Shown piece after piece: positions 42,005 through 51,000 of a stretch of 64,000 bases of DNA (positions are counted from its first letter, which is position 1; each line of letters opens with the position of its first letter). The notes below the pieces were generated by a model. It ran no database searches. It had not been told where the DNA came from and was given only the letters and a program-made list of their open reading frames with translations. This stretch comes from Kribbella antiqua (lineage in GTDB: Bacteria > Actinomycetota > Actinomycetes > Propionibacteriales > Kribbellaceae), in NCBI RefSeq assembly GCF_004345665.1, contig NZ_SLWR01000001.1, positions 1,234,169 through 1,298,168 of the forward strand. Reading direction: 5' to 3'. Made by a program: the position numbers and the translations under genes.

Positions 42005-45000
42005 CTAAGGCTTGAGCCACTCCGGCTCGGGCAGCCGGGCGCGGTCGAGGCGGCCGTTGTCGTCCAGCGGGAGTTCCTCGATCGGGATCAGGTCGGCCGG
42101 CACCAGGTAGATCGGCAACTCCTTGCCCAGGTCAAGCATCAGGCGAGCCAGTACGGCGGGGTCGCTGTCCTCCAGTACGACGTACCCGAGCAGGCAGGTG
42201 TCACCGGCCGGATCAGCGCACGCGATCACCACGGCGTCGACAACACCGGGCTGATCCGCCAGCACGTGTTCGGTCTCCCCCGGCTCGACCCGGTGGCCGC
42301 GGATCTTCACCTGGTCGTCGGCGCGGCCGAGGTACTCCAGCGTGCCGTCAACGCGCCACCGGCCGAGGTCACGACTGCGGTAGAGCCGTCCGCCCGGATG
42401 TCCCGGATCCGGCACGAACATCCGCTCGGTCTCGTCCGGTCGTCCGATGTAGCCCTGGGCAACGGCCGCGCCGCCGAGGTGGATCTCCCCGACCGCGCCG
42501 ACCGGCACCGGCCGCAACGCTTGATCGAGCAGCCGTACGACGACCCCGTCGACCGGACGCCCGATCGACGGCCGGTCCTCGGCCGGGTCCACCTCGTGGA
42601 TCGTGGTCACGATCGAGGCCTCGACGGGACCGTATTCGTTGAACAGCCGGCACTCCGGATGCGCCGCCAGGAAGTCACGCACCTTGTGCGTCAGCACCAT
42701 CGCCTCGCCGCCCGCGACGATCTCGCGCAATGCCGGCAGTTCGGGCAGCCGGCGCATCGTCGCGAGCAGCGCGGTCAGCGGGCTGAACGCCATGAACAGC
42801 CGCTCGACCCGGTGATCACGTAGCGCCGCGATCACCGCGTCCGGGTCGTACCGGTCGTCCTCGCCGATCAGCACCAGCGCCGCACCCGACGCGAGCGTGG
42901 TGAACATCTCCTGCACATGCACGTCGAACCCGAACGATGTCCACTGCAACGTCCGCAGCGAACTCCGGGTCTGCAGGTAGTGCCGAACCAGGTTCACCGG
43001 TCCGCGATGCGGAACCAGGACGCCCTTCGGGTTCCCGGTCGAACCGGACGTGTAGATGCAGAAGGCAACATCATCGGCCGCCGCCCGGACCGGCGGCGCC
43101 TGCCGCGCCCGCGCATCCCCGTCCCCCGCCGCGACCGGGACGAGCCGCAGCCCGAGCCGATCTGCCAGCGCGGCGTCGTCCCCAACCAGCGCGACCGCGT
43201 TCGAGTCCTCGACCATGAATCCCCACCGCGACTCCGGCACACCGGGATCCAGTGGCAGGTACGCCGCTCCGGACTTCAAAACGGCGAGCACGGCAACAAC
43301 CAGTTCGGTGCCCCGGGCAACTCGTACGGCGACCAGCTGTCCAGGCTTGATGCCGAGGTCAACGAGTTGCCAGGCGACCGCGTTGGAGCGCCGATCGAGT
43401 TCGGCGTACGTCAGCTCACGATCGCCCTGGACCAGAGCGATCGCATCAGGGGTACGAGCGACCTGCTGCTCGAAGAGCGTGTGCAGTCCGCTGAGCTCGC
43501 CGGCGACCACCGCGTTCCGCCGTACTCGGCCTATCGGGCCGGTGGGGTCGACCTCACCCTCGAGTTCGCGCAGCGTCTCCAGGTCGGACTCGATGGGGAG
43601 CATGAGGTCGGGCAGGCGTAGGTGCGGCTGGGTCGTGGCGCGACGCAGTACCGCTTCCAGGTAGGCCAGGAGCCGCTCGATCGTGCTCTGCTCGAACAGG
43701 CCGGAGCGGTAGTCCGCCGTACAGGTGATGCCGGCGCCGTGGTGGGTGAGGCGGAGCCGCAGATCCAGCGACTCCGGCAACTCCTGCTCGCCGTCCTCGA
43801 ACTCCACGAGCACCTGGAAGAGCGGGTCGCGCTCCAGTACGGCGAGGTCGGTGCCAGCGTGGTCGAACGCGCCGGTGGTGATGTCGCGGACCCGGTGAGC
43901 GAGCTCGCCGAGGTCGGGTTCGCCGGACAGGTCGAGGCGGAGCGGGAGGGGTCGCTGGGTCGCGGTCGAGGTGTCACCCTGCGGGCGGATCAGCGCGGAG
44001 CCGATCGTCACGTCGTCCTGCGCCGCGAACCGGCCCAGGACCGTGCCGATGGCCGCGAGCATCGTCATCAGTGGGCTGAGCTTGCGCTCCCGGCTGTACA
44101 CGAAGACCGCGTCGCCGAGCTCGGCGTCGAACTCTTGCTTGATCGAGGCAACTTCGTCGGTGGCCGCGGGGCGAGCGTGATCCGCGGGCAGTACCAAGGG
44201 CTCGGCTCCGGCCAGCGTCAGATCCCAGTACTCGAAGTCCCGGCGGCGCTGCTCACGCTCCTCGTCAACCGGCGCTTCTGGTTGTGGCGCTTCGTGCTCC
44301 TCTTCCGCGGCGGCGGTTTCGTTGAGGAGGGCAAGCTGTTCGCGCATCAGCTTGGTGACGCCGTCGACCAACTGGCCTGCCACCCGGAGCTGCTGCGACA
44401 TCAGCGCGGCCATTCCGGTGCCGGGAAGCTCGGCCACGCTGGTCGCGGCGGCGGCTTCGTCAACCTTCGCAGCCAATTCGGCCAGGCCGGAGCCCAGCAC
44501 AGCCAAGGCCGACCGCGCGTCCCGAGCCTCTTCTTCGACGGCAACTTCTTCGGTGCTCTCGGCAACCGGTGCCGAAACCTCAACCACAGCAGGCTCTTCA
44601 GGCGCTTCGATGCTCTCGGCAACCTCCTCGGCTTCCGCCTTCGGCGTCTGGACGGCGACCGCGGTTGCCAGCTTGTGCGGCGTGGTGTGGGTGGCGAACA
44701 GGTCGTCCGGAGTGAGTTCGACGGTGAACCGGGCGTTGATCTGCTCGATCACCGGTGCCATCGACGCCGGTGTCGCGCCGAGCTCGGCGAACGTGTGATC
44801 GACGGTCAGGTCGTACGGATCGAGGTGCAGTTCCTCGCAGGTCAGGTCCAGCACCGCGTCGAGCGACTCGCGGTACCGCTCCGCCGACACCTCGTCACCC
44901 GACAGCACGCCGGCCTGCGCGAGGTAGTCCGCGTCCACCTGATGCGTCTCGGCCGGCAGCGCGAACGGCGACCGCTCGGCGACCTCTTCGGGTTCGATCT

Positions 45001-48000
45001 CGACCGTTTCCGGCTCGGCCGGCGGATCCAGCGGGATCCTCTTCACCGCCGCACTCGACGGCTCGAACGCCGCCGCCTGCGCCCGGGCCGCCCGCTCGAA
45101 GGCATTCGCCTGAACCCGGGCCGTTGCCGGACGAGACGCCGTACCCACGGCGGAAGGGTCGATCGGGTGGTGCACCCGACGGAACGGGTACGTCGGCAGC
45201 GGCACCCGGCCGCCGTCGGCGTACACCTTCGACCACGCGATTTCCGTGCCCTGCTCGAACAACTCCGCAAGGCCGTTCATCGTCGCGAGCACCGGGTCCT
45301 GCCCGAGTCGCTGCGCCGGGATCCAGGTGCTGTTCGGGGCGATCCGCCGACCCGCCGGACTCAGTACGGCGTCCGGCCCCAACTCGAGGAATCGTCGGCA
45401 CCCCGCGGCCGTGACTGCCTCAACCGCGTCGCCGAACAACACGGGCTGCCGCAACTGACCGACCAGGTAGTCGCCGTCCAGCACGGTCCCGGACTCGAGC
45501 AGCTCGCCCGACCAGCTCGACACCATCGGCGTCCGCAGCGGCTTCAGCGTGATCTGCGAAACGATCGCCGCGAAGTCCGCCAGTATTGGATCGACCAACG
45601 AGCTGTGGAACGCGCGATCCACATCCAACCGCTGCCACGCGACCTGCAGCTGGTCCAGCTGTGCGGCCAACTGCCCGACGATCACCTCGGACGATCCAGT
45701 CAGCACGAACGACTGCGGACCGTTGCCTGCGGCAATCTCCACACCCGGTGTCTGCGCCAGTTCCCGCACCCGGTCGGCATCCGCTCGTACGGCGACCATC
45801 GCACCAGGCACGGTGCCGCGCTGCATGAGCTCGCCGCGCTTGGCCGTCAGCCGTACGCCGTCTGCCAGCGACAACGCTCCAGCGACGCACAGAGCGGCGT
45901 ACTCCCCCACGCTGTGGCCGACCACCAGCGCGGGCTGCACGCCGAACGACTGCCACAGTCGCGCCAGCGCCAGCTCGAACGCGAACAGCGCCGGCTGCGC
46001 GGTCTCCGTCGGCCAGACGCCTTCCGACGAACCAGCCGGGGTCAGCAGCAGCTCATTGAGGCTCCCGCCGAACTCCTCGGCGTAGACGCGGTCGCACTCG
46101 TCCAGCACCTGCCGGAACACCGGGAAGCGCGCGGCAAGGCCCGCGGCCATTCCACGACGTGCAGCGCCTTGTCCAGTGAAGGCATAGCCGAGTGGCCCGG
46201 GTCCGCCGCGTGGTACTTCGGTGGCCTGGGCGGAGCCGAGCGCGTCGACCAGCTCGGCCTCCGACGAACCGGCGACGGCGATCCGGTGACGATGCGCGGG
46301 CCGGCCGAGCGCCGCCGTACCGGCGAGGTCGATCAACCGGTGGCCGGTGCCGTGGTCGAGGTCGGTGCGGAACAGTTCGACCAGGTCGGCGAGCGCGTCC
46401 GGGTCGGGTGCGGAGAGCGGCAGGACGACCGGGCCGTCGTCGCCGCGGCGGATCTGGCGCGGCGCCTCTTCGAGGATGACGTGCGCATTGGTGCCGCCGG
46501 CATCGAGTGCGCTGACGCCGGCGCGCAACGTCGTACCAGCTTCCCATTCGCGTACGTCGGAGCCGATGACAAAGGGGCTGTCGGCAAGCTTCAGGGCCGA
46601 GTTCGGCTTGGTGTAGTTGATCGTCGGGACGAGCGTCCGGTGCTGGAGCATCAGGATGGTCTTGATCAGACCGGCCATGCCGGCGGCGCTGTCGAGGTGG
46701 CCGATGTTGGGCTTGACCGAGCCGATCGTGCAGAAGCCGACCTTGTCTGTGTGCCGGCGCAGGGCCGTCGTCAGCGCCTTCACTTCGGCCGAATCCGCGG
46801 CGGCACTGCCGATCGCGTTGGCCTCGATGTAGCTGAGCGAGTCCGCGGCGAACCCGGCGCGCTCGAGCGCCCGCTCGATCAGGTCGACCTGATTGCCCGC
46901 GGGCGCGTCCTCGTTGCTCACTGCCGAGCCGCGGATCACGGCGTACACGGTGTCCCCGTCGGCGACGGCCTGGTCGAGCCGCTTCAGCAGTACGGCGGCG
47001 ACGCCGTTCCCGCCGACCGTGCCGTCGGCTTCGGCGTCGAACGCGCGTACCTTGCCACTCGGCGACAGAATCGACTCCGGCGCCGGCCGATAACCCGTTG
47101 CCTGAGGCACCTGTACGGCGGCCGCTCCGGCGAGCGCGAGATCGGCATCACCGGACCTGATCGCCTGGCAGGCGAGGTGGACCGCGACGAGCGAGGACGA
47201 CCACGCGGACTGGACGCCGATCGCGGGCCCGCTGAGGCCGAGACGGTAGGCGACGCGGGTGGCGATGGAGTCGCGCGGCTGGGCCTGCTGGGCGTAGAGG
47301 TTCATGCCGGAGCCGGCGAACACACCGACACGGCTGGCGGTGCCGGCGTAGCCGCCGTGCTCGAGCGCCTGCTGGCAGACCTCGAGGAACAGCCGCTGCG
47401 CGGGGTCCATGAGCTCGGCCTCACGGTCGCTAAGGCCGAAGTACTTCGCGTCGAACGACTCCACGTGATCAAGCGCACCGCTGACTGCAATCTGGTCGTC
47501 GTCCAGATGCCCGCCGGCCTGACTCACCTCGTCGGGGGTGAACCGCCGGATACTCTCGACGCCACCAACGAGGTTGTCCCAGAACTGCTCCAGCGTCTCA
47601 GCCCCAGGGAACCGCCCAGCCAACCCGACCACAGCGACAGGCTCAACGGTCTTGGCCTTGCCCCGCTGCTTACCCGGAGCCGTCTTCGACTCAGCCGCCT
47701 GCACAACCGCCGGCTCAGCCGCCTGCACAACCGCGGGCTCAGCCGCCTGCGCGACTGCCGGCTCAGGCTCGCCGGCCGAGGCGACCTTGGCAGCCGGCAC
47801 AACCTCACCACTAGCAACCTCGGCCTGGACCCGCTCGGCGGAGGGGGCTTCGGCAAACTCGGCTTCGGCGGCCTCGGTTTCGGCAGGCTCGGCGGACTCA
47901 GGCTGCGCAAGCTCGGGTTCGGCGGGCTCGGGTTCTGCGGGCTCGGGGTGAGCGGGTGCAGCCTCAGGAACCACCGCAAGCTCAACCACCGCCCCCGGCC

Positions 48001-51000
48001 GAGCCTCACCAACCGGCTCACCTTCCGCACCCGATCCGCCCGCAGCCATCAACTCAGGCTCAGCCCGTCCGTCCGCAGTCGGTTCCTGCGCCTCCGCATC
48101 AGCTGCAGCCTCCGAGTCGGCACTCAGCTCGCCATCCGCAGCCACGCCGACCGCAGCAGCCATCCCAGCCTCGCCAACCACCTCCTGCTCGGCTCCGGCA
48201 ACCGCAGCCTCGCGCTCGACATCCGCGATCGACTCAGCTTCCGCGACCAGCTCGACCCCAGCCTCGGCACCCACGCCGGTCTTCGCGCCGGCCTCCGGTC
48301 CGACGCTCGCGTCCGGCATAGGTTCCGCGACCAGCTCGGTCTCAGACGCACCAGACTCAGGCTGCGCTTCGGCCTGCGGCTCGGCTTCCCCAGGCGCGTC
48401 GGCATCAGCCGCCAACTCGGCGTCCTCGCCATCCGCGATCAGGTCGGGCTCGGCACCCGCAACAACCTCTACGTCAGCCTCAGGCTCAGATGCGCCGGTC
48501 TTGCCAGCATCACCAAGCGCCTCGGCATCGGCAGCCATCCCGGTGTCAGCGGCCAGCTGTCCATGCGCCGTCAGATCTGGCTCGTCGACCGTTTCTGAGC
48601 CGGACTCAGCAACCGCGGCAACCTCGGTTTCAGACTCGGGCTCGACTTCGGCGCCAGGCTCAACTTCGGCAAGCGGCTCGGATTCCTGCTCTGGCTCGAC
48701 AACCAGAGCAGCCTCGGTGCCAGATTCGGATTCGTCTTCCGCGACCGGCTCAGCTTCCGCGACGAGCTCGGCCTCAGACTCGGCACCCGCACCAGCCTCC
48801 ACGCCAGCCTCAGCCTGCGCATCGGCCTGCGGCCCAGCTTCCCCAAGCCCTTCGGCATCCCCGGCCGACGGGTGTTCCTCGGTCAGGTCGGGCTCGTCGA
48901 CCGCCTCAGGTTCGGGCACAGCAACCGCAGCAGCCTCTGCGCCAGCCTCCGGTTCGACATCAGCGTCAAGCGAAGCCTCCGCAACGACGTCGGACTCACG
49001 CTCGCGCTCGGCAACTGCACCTGTCTCCGGCTCGACTTCCGCCTTCGGCACAGCCTCCGCAGCGAGTTCGGACTCAGACTCAGCTTCGGGGTTCGGGTCG
49101 GCGTCCGCGGGCAGCTCGACCTCGGCAGTTGGCTCGGACGCGACTTCGCCGTCCTGCTCAAGTTCTGCGCGGGAGTCTTCCTCCGCGCTCGGCTCAACGG
49201 CCGACTCAGACTCCGCTTCGCCAGCCGACTCAGGCTCCGCAAGCGACTCAGCCTCGGCGGCTGCCGCGGACACCGTTTCGCCAGCCGGCTCAAGGTCCGC
49301 CGGCGGCTCAGACTCGGCGGCTGGTTCGGGCTGTGGCTCCACCACCGCGGCGGCCGCTTCCGCGGACTCCGGCGTCGCGCCTTCAAGGTCGGCGACCTGC
49401 GCCTCAGCGGCAGGCCCGGACACGATATCGCCGGTTGGTACGACGTCAGCCCGAGACTCCTCGTCGCCAGTCGCCTCGCCGTGCACTGCGCCAATAGGTT
49501 CGGCCTGCACGTCGGCAGTCGGCTCGGCCTGCACGTCGGCAATCGCCTCGGGGTGGGCTGCGTCGGTTGGCTCGGCGTTTGCTTCGGCGAGCGACTCAGC
49601 CGCGGCCGCCGGCTGGTCACCTAGTCCTGCACCCTCGGCATCATCATCGGCAGGCTCAGGTGCCAGCTCAGGCTCAGTGGATGACTCAGGCTCGCTGGCC
49701 GAATCGGCCTCGGGGTCGGGGTCGGTGACGAGTTCGGGCTGAGGGGGCTCCTCGGTGGCGGCGGTTGACGCTGGCGCCTGGCCAATGAAGCCTTCTGCGT
49801 TGCCGATGGTCACGGGCTTGGGTCGGCCGACCACTGCAGGCTCGACGACAGCGCCAGCCCTGGCCTCAGCAGTCACCGCAGGTCCTGAGGGAGCCTCGGC
49901 CCCGACGGTCGACTCTGGCTCTCCCTCAGCAACCTCGACAGCCTCGGCGACGTCCTCGGGCGCCGACTCCGTGTCGGCGACCACCCCGGACTCAGCAATC
50001 GCGTCAGGGTCCACCTCGGCAGTCGCCGAAGGTTCTGCATGCGGCTCGGAGCCGGGAGACGACTCGGGCTCTTGCTCGCCTACCTCTGCAGCGTTAGCGA
50101 TATGGTCGGGCTCGGCGGTCTCAAGGCCGGCTGCAGCAGGCGAGGCAGGTTCTGCGGGCGGCTCGACCTCGGTTGCCTCGGGCTGCGCTTCCCCCTGCGA
50201 GTCGGTTTCGGCGGCCGGCTGGGCAGTTGCTTCAGCGGCCTCCGCGCCGACGACCGGCTTACGCTCGATGGTCGGCTCGGGCTCATCGAGCGGCTCGGCG
50301 TTGGCGGTGGGTTCGGGGTCTTCGAGTGGCTCCGGCTTGGCGGTCGGGTCGGGGTTTGCCGGAGGGTCGAGTCGGGCGAGGCGGGTGGGGGTTAGGGCGG
50401 GGAGTTGGGTGGTGGCGTCGGGGTCGTCGGGTGTGGGCTGCGCGGAGCCGGTCTCGGCCGGGTGCGGCTCGGGGCCGGCGAGCTCGTCGGTGGGTTTGCG
50501 GGAGAACGCCGAGCTGTCGAAGTAGGCGTCTTCGGGCTGAGCTGGCGCAAAGTCCGCGAGTACGCCGGACTCGGCGACGCCCGGCTGCTGCACGACCTCG
50601 GGATCTGCCGTGCCTGCCTGCTCAGCATCGGGAGCGAGGGCGTCGGGGGCGAGCGGGTCCGACGTCGGGGGTGGGGTTTGGCGGTTGGCGCCAAGCGTTG
50701 GGCGTTCGGGTGGGGTGGGGATGGATTGCTGGAGGGTGCGTTGCCAGGCGAGGCGGACGACGGGAAGCTCGGCGGTGCGTTCGGCTGGGTCGTCTTCGGG
50801 CGAGACGACGGCAGGGCCGGCACCCCGTTCGGCGGAGATCAGCGTGTCGGCGGGGTCGTCGTACGGGCCCTCGCCGGCTGGGCCGGAGTACGAGCTGGCG
50901 CCGGCTGGTTCGACGTACGGGTGGGGAGGTGTCTCCAGGGTGCCGTCGATCCAGCGTTGTTTGAGGAGCGGGCGGAGGATCTTGCCGCCGGGGGTGGTCG

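Noticed and set aside
43622..48598. Very long open frame on the plus strand opposite the megasynthase
   Set aside because: It is made of Arg/Leu/Gln-rich sequence with no domain motif and mirrors the GC-rich third positions of the real gene on the other strand.
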